A DNA stretch of 64,000 nt from an uncultured Caulobacter sp. GTDB taxonomy: Bacteria; Pseudomonadota; Alphaproteobacteria; Caulobacterales; Caulobacteraceae. Positions 1 to 8,818 of this stretch are shown here, one piece after another. A program made the translations under genes and the position numbers. How positions within the stretch are numbered: the first letter of the stretch is position 1; each line of letters starts with the position of its first letter. The notes under the pieces were generated by a model. That model worked only from the letters and a program-made list of their open reading frames with translations. It was not told where the DNA came from and did not search any database. Location of the stretch: positions 248,001 to 312,000 of the forward strand of contig CAJYMH010000031.1 in NCBI GenBank assembly GCA_913776195.1, written 5' to 3'.

Positions 1-293
1 CGCCGACTCTCGCCTTTGCGCCCGCCATCGCCCAGCCGCAAGACGCTCCGGCGTTGACGCCGGGGGCCTACGCCCAGGACGGTCGTGATTGCGCCGCCGG
101 CGCTCGCTTCAATTTCGATGGCCAGACCCTGACGGCCGGGGGCAAGCCGTGGCGCGATAGCGGCGAAGCCTGGATCAGCGTCACAAGCGCGGACAGCTTC
201 AAGCTGACCAAGCTGCAGAAGCACCCAGCCGGTAAGGCTGCCCCGGGCCTGCATGCCAAGACCTACCGCCTCTGCGCCGCCACGGGTGCGTGA
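1..293 (+). CDS. C-terminal part of a small secreted hypothetical protein
   Basis: The reading frame is open from the window edge and ends at TGA 291-293, showing 96 residues. The visible start (TLAFAPAIAQPQ) looks like the end of a Sec signal peptide with an A-Q cleavage site. The mature part is about 80 residues with two cysteines (DCAAG near the start, RLCAA near the end) that could form one disulfide. I do not recognise a family. The true start lies upstream of the window. Confidence 0.6.
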   Translation, partial: PTLAFAPAIAQPQDAPALTPGAYAQDGRDCAAGARFNFDGQTLTAGGKPWRDSGEAWISVTSADSFKLTKLQKHPAGKAAPGLHAKTYRLCAATGA

Positions 294-303
294 TGTTGAG
301 CGT

Positions 304-325
304 CGCCGCATGATGTCATGCGGCG
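304..325. terminator. Bidirectional hairpin between convergent genes
   Basis: A perfect 10-base inverted repeat (cgccgcatga / tcatgcggcg) with a 2-base centre lies just after the stop at 293 and before the stop of the convergent gene at 354. There is no long T-run, so it is terminator-like rather than a textbook intrinsic terminator. Confidence 0.55.
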
Positions 326-353
326 GCGTTCCATATCCGAATGGTTGGTGCTG

Positions 354-569
354 TCAGGTGGGATGCGGTGGCGGAACCCAACGGCCGTCGGTCACTTCCG
401 CTGCGAGGGTCAGAAGGCCGTCCATGTCCAGATGAGCGACGATCTCGCCCAGCGCCCGCAGTCTGGCCACAGCGGCGATTGGATTTCCATCGTAAGCACT
501 TGCGGCCAGACAGTAGAGTTCGTCCTTGAAGGCCGCCTCGAAGGCGCTCGCGTCGTACGCTCTCCCCAC
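354..569 (-). CDS. Small helical hypothetical protein, paralogue of the one at 17056-17283
   Basis: 71 residues from a GTG start at 569, chosen because AAGGGAGA lies 6-7 bases upstream. The core (FEAAFKDELYCLAASAYDG, then a stretch rich in Ala, Arg and Leu) aligns over about 55 residues, at roughly half identity, with the protein at 17056-17283: both carry FEAA-x2-DELY, NP-[IV]-AAV and LRAL-x-EI. It is predicted to be all-helical, with no signal peptide or membrane segment. I do not recognise the family. The two copies lie on the same strand on either side of the pilus/S-layer-like region. Confidence 0.6.
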   Translation of the reverse strand: MGRAYDASAFEAAFKDELYCLAASAYDGNPIAAVARLRALGEIVAHLDMDGLLTLAAEVTDGRWVPPPHPT

Positions 570-686
570 GCCAAGTCTCCCTTGGTCTGTTGGTTTGATG
601 ACACGATGAATCGCTGTCGTTGGTAAAGAACAACCTAAGCTGGAGTGCGCGACGGGTTGTCGCAAGCCGCGTAATCGTAAGGGCTG

Positions 687-3203
687 TCAGGCGACGTCCA
701 GCGCGCCCTTGGCTGTGCTTTTGAGGCCGAGCAAGGCCTCAAGTTGGGCTGGCCGTCCGAACAGGTAGCCCTGAGCGCTATCGATGCCGAGAGCGCGCAG
801 CGCGGCCGCGCATTCGGCGCTTTCCACATACTCCGCCACCGTTTCGATTTTCAGCCGGTGAGCCAGGGCGCTGATCGACTCCACGATGGCGTTGTCCACC
901 GGGCTTTGCAGCATGTGCTGGATGAAGGCGCCGTCGATCTTCACCGTGTCGACTGTGAAGTTCTTCAGATAGTCGTAGGAGCTGCGCCCGGCGCCGAAGT
1001 CGTCCAAGGCGACCTTGAAGCCCTCCCGCCGCAGGCGCTCCAGCACCTGACCGATTTTCCCTAGGCCGTCGAGCACGGCGGTCTCCGTCACCTCCAGGGT
1101 GATCTGTCCGTGCTCCAGACCCGAACGCTTGAACATGGCCACCGCGAAGTCCGGGAAGGACGGATCGTTCAGCGTGTTGGCCGATAGGTTGATGGCCAAG
1201 GACAGCCCGGTCTTGTCGGGAATCTGGGGCGCGACGCGGCCCAACACCTCGCCGATCACCCAGCGATCGACCAGCCCCATCATGCCGAACCGCTCAGCCG
1301 CAGGAATGAATGCGGCCGGCGAGATCAACTCGCCATCGTCGCCGCGCATCCGCACCAGCACTTCAAACCGCCGCTGTGGCGTATCTGTCGGGACCATGGG
1401 GACGATACCCTGGGCGAAAAGGACCAGACGGCCTTCCTCGATCCAGCGCGGCAGATTGGCTACGGTGTTGTTGAGCGACCGTTCCTCCTGGAACTGATCG
1501 GCGTCGGGGGCGAGGACTCGTACCGCTCCGCCGCTCTTCGCCGCCAGACAGGCGAGTTCGGCGCGGCCGATCAGGTCCTGGGGCGATAGGGACGATCCCT
1601 TGACGAGGCAGCCGCCGACCCGGGCGGAGGCGTGATAGGCCTCGCCGTGCCAGACGAAGCGGTGATCGGCCACGGCGTCGACCAGCTCCTGGCCGAAGCG
1701 TTCGGCGCCTTCCGGCCCAGTGTCGCGCAGAAGAATGGCGAACTGGTCCCCGGAAAGGCGCGCCAGGACGTCCTTCGGCACAATGAAACGGCCCAGCAGT
1801 TCGGCGACTTCACGCAGGAAGACATCGCCGCCCATGTGGCCCACGGCGTCGTTGAGCACCTTGAAGCGCTCGATATTGACGATGAGGATGCAATCGCCCT
1901 GGCCGTCGGGGCGTTGCGAAAACTGAGCTGCGGCGAGGCGCTCCTCGAAGGCATAACGATTGACCAGTCCGGTCAGATCGTCATGTGACTGAAGCCAGGC
2001 CAGGCGCCGTTCCGCCGCGCGTTGCGGCGACAGGTCTCGGAGGACCGCGACGACGCCAATGGGTTCGCCGCTGCGGTCGAGCATGGGGCGGGCGGAGGCC
2101 TGCACCTGAAGGGACGAGCCGTCGTCGCGACGCAGCACGATGTCCCCGTGAGTATGGGCGGGCGAGAGGCTGGACAATGCTTGGGCGACAGGGTCCACGG
2201 CGCCGCGCAGACCCTCGGCGTCTTCGAGAGGCGCGGCCTCTCGGAACATCTGACCTTTAAGGCGGGCTTCTGTTTGGCCCAGTAGAGCGGCGGCGGCGGC
2301 GTTGGCCTCCATCACGCGACTGTCTGTTCCGATCACCAGCACAGCCTCGCCCACTGCGGCCAAGGCCACGTCGGTCAGTTCCTGTTGTCGGCGAAGGTCG
2401 TCCGCCAGCGCGCGCCAGCCAGTGACGTCGACGCATGCGCCGACGATCCTACGCGGCGGCCCGCCGCCGTCCTGCACGGCTTCCGCCAGATAGCGCAGAC
2501 GCTTGGGCGCGCCGTCATCCAGGATGACGACCTCCTCGTCCACGTCGCCCAGTCCCTGGCGGCAAACCTCGATGGCGTCGGCGAGACGGCCGCGATCGGC
2601 GGGGGCCACATTGCGGAAGAGGGCGCGCAGGCTGGGGGGCTCGGCGGGGTCCAGTCCCAGCATGCCCCAAATCTGCGGGTCCCAATCAAACTCCTGGGCG
2701 GCCAGGTCCCATTCCCAGACTGCGGCTCCTGCGGCGCGGGCGGCCACATCGGCGCGGGAGCGGGCTCGGACGCGCCAGTCCTGATGCCCGGCGGCGGGCG
2801 TGGCCTGCGGTATCGGCGCGCCCACGGCGGGGGCGAGTTCGTCGAGAACCTTCTGGGCGTGCAGTATATCGCGGACGCGATAGGCGTCGGCGGCGTCCCG
2901 GACCAGCAGGTCGTCACTCGTCATGGCCAGCAGCTTTCGGCGGGTGGTCTCGCGGCTGATCTGGGTTGCTTCGGCCACGGAGATGGCTGTGGCGCCGCTC
3001 CAGCCGTCGCGGCCGCTCTGCTCCATCTCCATGGTGGCGATGCAAAGATAGATCAGCAGCTTCTCGAGGTCGCCGTCGAAGCTGCGGCGAAGGTCGGACA
3101 AGGTGCGTGCGACCGCCGCCCCGCGACGCGCGGCGGCTAGGCCAGGCGCGCGGGCGACTGGCGCGGCGAGGCTAGCGGCCTCTGGTCTCCTCGATCCGAA
3201 CAT
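687..3203 (-). CDS. HTH-PAS-PAS protein with degenerate GGDEF and intact EAL domain (c-di-GMP phosphodiesterase)
   Basis: 838 residues. Domains in order: a winged-helix-like segment (about 40-112), PAS 1 (about 155-265), PAS 2 (about 275-395), GGDEF (about 405-565) and EAL (about 580-825). The GGDEF signature is SGDQF (484-488), and the usual metal-binding aspartate of the first motif is Asn (NIERFK, about 443), so cyclase activity is probably lost. The EAL domain keeps EVL (614-616), the Asn of LAINLS, EVTE, DDFGAG and KIDG, so hydrolysis of c-di-GMP is likely. No transmembrane segment is visible, so it should be cytosolic with PAS-sensed input. An N-terminal helix-turn-helix-like region on such a protein is uncommon. 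It lies downstream of the pilus operon on the same strand, 118 bases after the DUF2059 gene. Confidence 0.88.
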   Translation of the reverse strand: MFGSRRPEAASLAAPVARAPGLAAARRGAAVARTLSDLRRSFDGDLEKLLIYLCIATMEMEQSGRDGWSGATAISVAEATQISRETTRRKLLAMTSDDLLVRDAADAYRVRDILHAQKVLDELAPAVGAPIPQATPAAGHQDWRVRARSRADVAARAAGAAVWEWDLAAQEFDWDPQIWGMLGLDPAEPPSLRALFRNVAPADRGRLADAIEVCRQGLGDVDEEVVILDDGAPKRLRYLAEAVQDGGGPPRRIVGACVDVTGWRALADDLRRQQELTDVALAAVGEAVLVIGTDSRVMEANAAAAALLGQTEARLKGQMFREAAPLEDAEGLRGAVDPVAQALSSLSPAHTHGDIVLRRDDGSSLQVQASARPMLDRSGEPIGVVAVLRDLSPQRAAERRLAWLQSHDDLTGLVNRYAFEERLAAAQFSQRPDGQGDCILIVNIERFKVLNDAVGHMGGDVFLREVAELLGRFIVPKDVLARLSGDQFAILLRDTGPEGAERFGQELVDAVADHRFVWHGEAYHASARVGGCLVKGSSLSPQDLIGRAELACLAAKSGGAVRVLAPDADQFQEERSLNNTVANLPRWIEEGRLVLFAQGIVPMVPTDTPQRRFEVLVRMRGDDGELISPAAFIPAAERFGMMGLVDRWVIGEVLGRVAPQIPDKTGLSLAINLSANTLNDPSFPDFAVAMFKRSGLEHGQITLEVTETAVLDGLGKIGQVLERLRREGFKVALDDFGAGRSSYDYLKNFTVDTVKIDGAFIQHMLQSPVDNAIVESISALAHRLKIETVAEYVESAECAAALRALGIDSAQGYLFGRPAQLEALLGLKSTAKGALDVA

Positions 3204-3321
3204 CCTCGACCCGTGCGGACAAACATCCCTCTTAGTCGATCCGCGGCGCCTTCGCGAGCGCCGGGGCGGGACGAGAGGACAAGTCTAATCCAACTCGTCC
3301 GCCGGCGCGCCCGCGATCATC

Positions 3322-3894
3322 TCACGGGCGAGCGTTCTGCTCGTTCGCTGCTCGCGCGAGCAGTGTGGCGAAGGCCTGCCATTCGGCGGCGGTGCAGGTC
3401 ACCTGCTTGCAGTAAGACGAAGCAGTCTGGTTGAAGACCTCGGGCAGCAGGGCTCGGGCCAGGGTGGCGCTCTGGCGGGTGACCACCTCGCGGCGCTCCA
3501 GCAGGGCCTTGCCGGCCGACGAGGCGAAGAATGCGCTCATGGCCTGCAGCTGCTCGGCGGTGAAATTGGCGGCGTAGGCGGCGGCGGTGGCCTCGGCTAC
3601 CTGGGCCTGCATGTTGGCCACGGCCAGCTTGCCGGCGGCGGTCAGCATGCCCGCCCGCTGGCTGTCGCCGGCGGGGGCGGCGCGCTCCAGCTCGGTCATC
3701 ACCGTGGCGTTGACCTCGGCGGTCGCCTGGTTGACCCCGGAGTCGGGGCCCAGGGCCTGGACCACGCGACGGGCTTCGATGAGCTTCAGCTGGCTTTGGG
3801 CCGCAGCGGCGCCTGACTGGGCATTGGCCCCAGCGGCGGTGGCGGCCGTCAGCGCGGCGGCGAGGCTCAGGCTCTTGAAGATTGCGGTTTTCAA
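3322..3894 (-). CDS. Periplasmic DUF2059 domain protein
   Basis: 190 residues from a TTG start at 3894, chosen for the AGGGGG box 6-7 bases upstream and because translation then opens on a Sec signal peptide (KTAIFKSLSLAAALTAATAA, cleaved after ANA). The mature protein is helical with a DUF2059-like region: a segment about Phe-Thr-Ala-Glu-Gln-Leu, followed by a short Ala-rich helix with two polar turns. Two cysteines near the C-terminus (SYCKQVTCT) could pair. It follows cpaA by 59 bases and may be the last gene of the pilus operon, but a pilus role is not shown by the sequence. Confidence 0.72.
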   Translation of the reverse strand: MKTAIFKSLSLAAALTAATAAGANAQSGAAAAQSQLKLIEARRVVQALGPDSGVNQATAEVNATVMTELERAAPAGDSQRAGMLTAAGKLAVANMQAQVAEATAAAYAANFTAEQLQAMSAFFASSAGKALLERREVVTRQSATLARALLPEVFNQTASSYCKQVTCTAAEWQAFATLLARAANEQNARP

Positions 3895-3953
3895 ATCAGT
3901 CCCCCTGTTCGACGGCGCCGGGCGGTCTTGGTCGCGAGAAAGATATTCGCGGA

Positions 3954-4427
3954 TCAGTTGATTCGCGTAAGTATGAATATCAAAACGAGAGCGCTGCAAA
4001 GCATCGGTCCGAAGGGGCGAGGTCGCCACCAGTCGCCTGTCGCCGGCGCCAACGCCGCCTGCGCCAGGGTGAACGCCAGGAGGATGCCGCTGGCGAGTGC
4101 GAAGACATAGAACGCGCCGACGAAACCTACCCAAGGCGTCGCGGCCATCAGGAACTTGATGTCGCCGGCGCCGATGCGGGCGTTTGGCCGCCACCGCGTC
4201 ACCAGCCAGCCGATGCCGATGAAGACCACGGCCACAGCGAGAATCCGCCCGCCGTCATAGGCCAGCGTACGCCAGTCCGGCGCTGTGATCAGGTGAATGC
4301 CAAGCCCCGTCGCCGCCAGCGCCATATTGGCCAAGTTGGGAATGCGAGTCTGGGTCAGGTCAAAATGGACGATAGGCAGAAGGCCGAGCACCAAGGCGCC
4401 CAGAGCCAACAGGTCATAGGCGTCCAT
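3954..4427 (-). CDS. cpaA: Prepilin peptidase CpaA/TadV (A24 family)
   Basis: 157 residues, an integral membrane aspartic protease that cleaves Flp prepilins and the TadE/TadG pseudopilins. Both catalytic aspartates are in place: D23 (FDLTQTRIPN) and D89 in the GAGDIK motif. It is the short form without the N-methylase domain, as is typical of Tad loci. About five hydrophobic segments are visible. The ATG overlaps the tadE stop by one base (TGATG), so the two are translationally coupled. In most Caulobacter-type loci cpaA lies near the pilin at the front; here it is last. Confidence 0.93.
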   Translation of the reverse strand: MDAYDLLALGALVLGLLPIVHFDLTQTRIPNLANMALAATGLGIHLITAPDWRTLAYDGGRILAVAVVFIGIGWLVTRWRPNARIGAGDIKFLMAATPWVGFVGAFYVFALASGILLAFTLAQAALAPATGDWWRPRPFGPMLCSALVLIFILTRIN

Positions 4428-4834
4428 CAGTAGCCCCCGTTGGCGACTACGGCGGTCCGAGTGATGGTGGTGGGCATCCCCATCACTCCGGCCATGCGGC
4501 CCAAGGCGAACTTCTCCATGTCGTAGGTGATCTGGACGCTGAAGGCATTCGCCCCACTGGCATTGGCGACGACATCCGCGTCCTCTGCGTCAAGAAATGG
4601 CTCGTATGCCGCGAGAAGGGCGTCAGCGCGCGCCGTCGCCAAATCGCGACGTTCGTTTGCGGTCATTCCGGGAATTGTGGCGCGCGCGGCCTCCATGGCC
4701 GTATTGCTGACCGCCAACAGTGCGGCCAAGTGGATGCCCGCCACCATGATTCCCGTAAGGATGAGCAGAAGGAACGGGGCGACGAGCGCAAACTCGACCG
4801 CCGCCGATCCTTCATCATCAGCTAGAGCGACCAT
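4427..4834 (-). CDS. tadE: TadE-like minor pseudopilin
   Basis: 135 residues. The N-terminus holds a prepilin-type site, G9-SAAVEF with Glu at +5, followed by one hydrophobic segment (about 15-40), as in TadE/TadF pseudopilins processed by CpaA. The remaining 95 residues are predicted periplasmic. It starts 11 bases after the flp stop and overlaps cpaA. The Shine-Dalgarno sequence is weak, which suggests coupling to flp. Confidence 0.88.
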   Translation of the reverse strand: MVALADDEGSAAVEFALVAPFLLLILTGIMVAGIHLAALLAVSNTAMEAARATIPGMTANERRDLATARADALLAAYEPFLDAEDADVVANASGANAFSVQITYDMEKFALGRMAGVMGMPTTITRTAVVANGGY

Positions 4835-4845
4835 CGCTCTGATTG

Positions 4846-5037
4846 CTACGGAGTGATGGCTTCGACAGCCGCCTTCACGTCGCCAAAGGCGGTGTCAACC
4901 GCAGACTGAAGCGGGACGCGGGCGGCGACGATAACCCCGACCACGATGACCGCCATCACAGCGTACTCGACCGCAGCGAGGCCGGTCTCATCTCGCAGGA
5001 ACCGGCCAAAGTGACCGCGAATGTTGGTGAAGATCAT
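4846..5037 (-). CDS. flp: Flp/Fap-family type IVb pilin
   Basis: 63 residues from ATG 5037, with GAGGAGA about 6 bases upstream, one of the best ribosome sites in the operon. The prepilin site is G19-LAAVEYAV, with the Glu+5/Tyr+6 pair that defines the Flp family, followed by a hydrophobic helix to about residue 41. This should be the major shaft subunit. It lies inside the operon between tadG and tadE, after a 47-base gap, rather than first as in most Tad loci. Confidence 0.92.
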   Translation of the reverse strand: MIFTNIRGHFGRFLRDETGLAAVEYAVMAVIVVGVIVAARVPLQSAVDTAFGDVKAAVEAITP

Positions 5038-5084
5038 TTTAGTTCTCCTCTGCTGGCCTGATTCAAAAGTCATTGGCGCGCCAG

Positions 5085-6890
5085 TCATTCGACCAAGACC
5101 GCCTGGCCGCAGCGGACGCCGGGTACGGTGACGTCCACATAGCCAAGATGAACACCGAGCCCCGTCAGGAGCCCGGAGATGAGGGGATTGAGCAGACCGA
5201 ACACCGTGTTCAGCGCGGTTCGGGCGCTCGCTTCGCTGTTGAGCGACCCCGTGCATAGCAGCTGCCCCAAGAGGCAGGTTTTGAGCGACAAGCTGCCCAC
5301 CGATAGGCTGGCGCCATTCCCAGCACGCGCGGGTGTCGCCAGTGATCCGTCGCTGGTGGTTGTGGCTGTCCGCCCGATGTAGCCGCTGCTGGAAGGCGTC
5401 GTCGTTGGCATCGTGCTGATGGGAGTGGTGGGTTGGTCAAACCGGAGGGTTTGCGCCTGCTGAGTCAGCCCGGCCTGTCCGCTGACTTGAACCGAAGCCA
5501 AACCAAGGCCGGCTAACTGAACAACATCAATTTTCGCCGGCGTGATCGCCGTGCTAGCCACGGGCTGGGTGAAGTTGTTCATCAGGTTCGACTGAGGCGA
5601 ACCGATATGGAGTGCGATGGCGCTTGATCTCGCAGCGACATCGACCCGCGTGTCACGCAAGGGGTCGCCTTGGCAGCGGATGCTGGTGATCTGAGCGTCG
5701 CCGCTGCCCGCCTCCACGTAGATCGGCAAGTTGGCCGAGACGATGGGCGCAAGGTTGATCTGGGCGTTCAGTTGCAGGCGCGCCTGAGCCGTACGGACCC
5801 GCGTCCCCTCCGGCCCAAAAGTGAAATAAGACCCTTGCGGCGGCTCGATCAGAGCTGTCTGCAGACCGACCTTGACGACCCCCAGATCGATCGGGGCAGC
5901 CAATGACAGCGCGTTGCTGCCATTGGCCACCTGGAGGCTGGCGCTGGCCAGCTGCAGCAGGTCCACGCCTGCGGTCACGGCGGTCGGGCTCGATTGGCCC
6001 ACAGGAAGGTCCTTCCACACTCCGACGTTTAGCAGCCTGCCGATCTGGATCTTCTTGTTCGGCGCCTGCAGGGCGAGGTCGCGGATCACCTTCGCGCCGG
6101 CCAGCCCTGTGCTGATCGAACCGGTCTGACCCTGTTGCTCCAGCACGCTGATCGCCGCGTCCAGAACCTCGCCCGCGTTCGCCTGGGCGTTGAGGACCTG
6201 ATTGTAGCTGCCGGCGTTGAGATTCAGCTTGGTGTTCAGGGCGTCCAGCAGGGACAGGGCGTCCACTTGAGCGGCCAGCATCTGCTGATAGGTCAGGGCG
6301 CTGAGGTTCAAGCTCGACCCGAGGAGGGCGCTCAGGACGGCGTTGACGCCCGCCGTCTGGCTGATGTCGAGCACGCCCGACCCGGCTGTCAGACCCGCCA
6401 TGTTGATCCGGGTGGCGGTGGCGCGGACATTCAGGTTTGGTGCGGTGATTCCCGCCGCCACCAGTGGCGCGAAGATCAGCGGGCCTTCATCGCTTACTTC
6501 CAGGCGGACGGCGTTCGAGCGCGTCGCGTTGGGCAGGTCGGGACAGTCAAGGCGTCCTTGACGAAAGCGCGTCGTCGGGTTGAGCGAGCTTGATGGGCAC
6601 CAAACGCCCCAGGTGAGGCTCGTCAGTGCGTCAGCGTCCACGCCGTTAGCGACCAGCGTGGCGTCTATTTCGCTTTCAGCTCGCGCCGCATCGTCGCCCC
6701 AAGGGGCGGCGGCGAGCGCGGCGGCGTCGGCGGCGGCTTGCAGCTCTCGCCGCGACAGATACCAAAGGCCTGTATCGACCACGAGGCCGACGAAGCCGAA
6801 GAGCACGAGCAGGATCACCGCGACGGCGGGCGCTGTCGCGCCCGTCTCGCTGGCGCAGGATGCGATCCAGTTGCGAGCGGGCTTGCGCAT
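5085..6890 (-). CDS. tadG: TadG-like pilus assembly protein (DUF2134-type)
   Basis: 601 residues from ATG 6890; GAGG is 7 bases upstream. A GTG three bases earlier is also possible, but its spacing is only 4. The N-terminus resembles TadG: a charged start, ETGATAPAVAVIL and one membrane helix (about 18-43), then LQAAADAAALAAA, typical of TadG/von Willebrand-like envelope proteins. The long periplasmic part has repeated helical stretches around 175-250 and a Thr/Ser/Pro-rich linker near 495-510 (TTPISTMPTTTPSSSG). A pair of cysteines near 540-550 (TCLLGQLLCTG) may form a disulfide. It probably anchors or stabilises the pilus base. Confidence 0.85.
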   Translation of the reverse strand: MRKPARNWIASCASETGATAPAVAVILLVLFGFVGLVVDTGLWYLSRRELQAAADAAALAAAPWGDDAARAESEIDATLVANGVDADALTSLTWGVWCPSSSLNPTTRFRQGRLDCPDLPNATRSNAVRLEVSDEGPLIFAPLVAAGITAPNLNVRATATRINMAGLTAGSGVLDISQTAGVNAVLSALLGSSLNLSALTYQQMLAAQVDALSLLDALNTKLNLNAGSYNQVLNAQANAGEVLDAAISVLEQQGQTGSISTGLAGAKVIRDLALQAPNKKIQIGRLLNVGVWKDLPVGQSSPTAVTAGVDLLQLASASLQVANGSNALSLAAPIDLGVVKVGLQTALIEPPQGSYFTFGPEGTRVRTAQARLQLNAQINLAPIVSANLPIYVEAGSGDAQITSIRCQGDPLRDTRVDVAARSSAIALHIGSPQSNLMNNFTQPVASTAITPAKIDVVQLAGLGLASVQVSGQAGLTQQAQTLRFDQPTTPISTMPTTTPSSSGYIGRTATTTSDGSLATPARAGNGASLSVGSLSLKTCLLGQLLCTGSLNSEASARTALNTVFGLLNPLISGLLTGLGVHLGYVDVTVPGVRCGQAVLVE

Positions 6891-6894
6891 CACA

Positions 6895-7161
6895 TCACCT
6901 CGGTCCCGCCCCGCCGCTGTCGTCTGGGCCGGCCCCGCCGCTTTGCTTCACGATCTTCTTGCCGATTGCGTCGATGCGCATCTGGTTGATGCGCGCGGCC
7001 TCCGCGGCGTCCAGACCGACGGCGGGGCCGCGCGTCGCGCGCTTGGCGGCCTGCAACTCCATCAGACGACGGGCGGAGAAGGCCTCCTCCTTGGCGGGGG
7101 GCGGAAGCTTCGGCGCCTGCCCGGAGAGTTCGGCGGCGAGGAGAATGGCGCACAGGATCAT
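6895..7161 (-). CDS. Small exported hypothetical protein within the pilus operon
   Basis: 88 residues. ATG 7161 is preferred over a GTG six bases earlier because GGGGAAG is correctly spaced for it. The start is a short hydrophobic signal segment (MILCAILLAAELSGQ), followed by a Lys/Arg/Ala-rich helical region and a Gly-rich tail. It lies 2 bases after tadD and 4 bases before tadG, so it is certainly cotranscribed. I do not recognise a family. It could be a locus-specific assembly factor in the slot that cpaD-like genes often fill elsewhere, but it shows no similarity I can support. Confidence 0.65.
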   Translation of the reverse strand: MILCAILLAAELSGQAPKLPPPAKEEAFSARRLMELQAAKRATRGPAVGLDAAEAARINQMRIDAIGKKIVKQSGGAGPDDSGGAGPR

Positions 7162-7163
7162 GG

Positions 7164-7904
7164 TCACTTCCCCGCGCCTAGGGGTCGGCTGAGATCGGCG
7201 TCGGTCAGCGGCGAGGCGGCGGTCAGGCCGCCGGTCGAGCGCCGGGCGATCTGGCCGCGCAACTCTTGCCGCTCGTCGGGATCGCTAAGGGCCTGGAGCA
7301 TCTGCTCGGACTCTCGCGTCTCGCCAGCGGCCCACAGCGCCAGGATCAGGTTGTTGCGCACCATGGCGTCCTGCGGAGCGAGTTCTCGCGCCTGACGTAG
7401 GCGGAACACCGCGCCGCGCGAGTCGCCGGCCATCATCTGCGCGTAGCCGAGGTCGCTGATGAAGGCGGTGTTGATCGGTTGCTTGGCGACCGCCTCGTTC
7501 AGGGCGCTGACGGCCTCGACCCATTGGCCGCGAGCGGCGAGAACACGGCCTAGGCCGGCCCAGCCGGCGCCTTGATCCATGTCCGCCAGCTTGCCGCGTC
7601 CGCCGCCTAGCAAAGTGCGGTAGACCTGCTCGGCCGCCGTGCGTTCGCCCACCCGCATCAGGCAGTCGGCGCGCAGGAGCGAAGCCTTGGGATCGCCTTT
7701 GAACCGGCGGTCATAGTCGTCGAGGTAGGCCAAGGCGGCCAACGGGCGGTCCTTGGCGATCTTGTCGATGGTGATCAGGTACAACTTGCGCGATTTGGCC
7801 GCGTCGATCGCCTCGATCTCCGGCGGGGCGGATGCCGCCAGCACGATCTGGGGAATCGCAGTCGGCGACAGGGCCAGGGCGATGCAAAGGGCTAGGTGTT
7901 TCAT
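7164..7904 (-). CDS. tadD: TadD-like TPR protein
   Basis: 246 residues from ATG 7904, whose ATGA overlaps the tadC stop. A Sec signal peptide (about 1-24) precedes four or five tetratricopeptide-like repeats (about 40-205) with the usual A-L-x-Y / G-x-x-A pattern. TadD is usually a lipoprotein pilotin for the secretin; here the signal has no lipobox after the h-region, so it is more likely a soluble periplasmic protein. Confidence 0.85.
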   Translation of the reverse strand: MKHLALCIALALSPTAIPQIVLAASAPPEIEAIDAAKSRKLYLITIDKIAKDRPLAALAYLDDYDRRFKGDPKASLLRADCLMRVGERTAAEQVYRTLLGGGRGKLADMDQGAGWAGLGRVLAARGQWVEAVSALNEAVAKQPINTAFISDLGYAQMMAGDSRGAVFRLRQARELAPQDAMVRNNLILALWAAGETRESEQMLQALSDPDERQELRGQIARRSTGGLTAASPLTDADLSRPLGAGK

Positions 7905-8818
7905 TGCCCGACTCCGCGAATTTGCGACGACAGCATGAAGATCGCCGGCCCTGCGAGCATGATGAGCAGGCTCGGGATGAAGCAGATGATCATGATGACC
8001 GTCATCTTGGTGGTCTTTGTGCCTATGGATTCCCGCGCTGCTGACATGCGGCGTTCGGCGAATTCCTCGGCGAACTCGCGAAGGGTGCGCGCCAGCTCTG
8101 CGCCCTGGCTGAGCGCCTGCTTGAAAACCTCGGCCAGTTCTTGGGCGCCGGGGACGCCCAGGCGGGCGGACCAACGGTTCAGCGCCTGCTCGTAAGGCAT
8201 GCCGCGTTGAAGATCCGCCATCAGGAGGGCGGTGGCGTGTCGGGTGATGGGCGCGGCGCGACCCTCGCCTTGGGCGAGGCTGCGGAAGGCCTGATCCAGA
8301 CTGACCCCGCTTTCCAGCATCATCAGCATGACGTCGAGCGTGAAGGGGAGTTCGGCCAAAATCTTCCGGCGGCGGACATCCGCCCGGCTGACCAGCAGCG
8401 GCTTAGCGATGATGAAGCCCAATCCCAAGCCGCCGAAGGCTGGAAGCAGTCTGGTGGCGCCCTGCAACTCAGCCAGGCCCGTAAGCAGCACGCCAATGAT
8501 CAACCCGACGATCGCCAGACCAAGCCTGAAGGCGCCAAACACGAGCGCGCCGTTGGCCGGATAGCCTGCCGCCGCCAGGTTGGCTTCGATCTCCTTGCGA
8601 TCGCCTTTGGAGGTCAGAAGGATCGGCGACATGACCTGCAGTATTCGGGGGGGCTGAAAGCCCGCCCGGTCGGCAGGCTCGGCGCTTCCGTCGAGATCGT
8701 GCAGGCGCTCATCGACGCGGACCTGGTTGGCCATGAGGCGCAGCCCCCAGGCCATGGTAGCCACCGCGACCACCCAGAGCCCCGCTTCGAAGGGCCGGTT
8801 GACGACCGCGGCGATCAA
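7901..8818 (-). CDS. tadC: Tad inner-membrane platform protein TadC
   Basis: 305 residues with a T2SSF domain. Membrane segments are near 15-30, 95-115, 120-145 and 270-295. The central cytosolic stretch has the conserved LPFTLDVMLMMLESGVSLDQ pattern of the T2SF/TadC family. The start is TTG 8818 with GAGG 8 bases upstream, overlapping the tadB stop by 4 bases. With TadB it forms the platform that couples CpaF to pilin extrusion. Confidence 0.93.
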   Translation of the reverse strand: MIAAVVNRPFEAGLWVVAVATMAWGLRLMANQVRVDERLHDLDGSAEPADRAGFQPPRILQVMSPILLTSKGDRKEIEANLAAAGYPANGALVFGAFRLGLAIVGLIIGVLLTGLAELQGATRLLPAFGGLGLGFIIAKPLLVSRADVRRRKILAELPFTLDVMLMMLESGVSLDQAFRSLAQGEGRAAPITRHATALLMADLQRGMPYEQALNRWSARLGVPGAQELAEVFKQALSQGAELARTLREFAEEFAERRMSAARESIGTKTTKMTVIMIICFIPSLLIMLAGPAIFMLSSQIRGVGQ

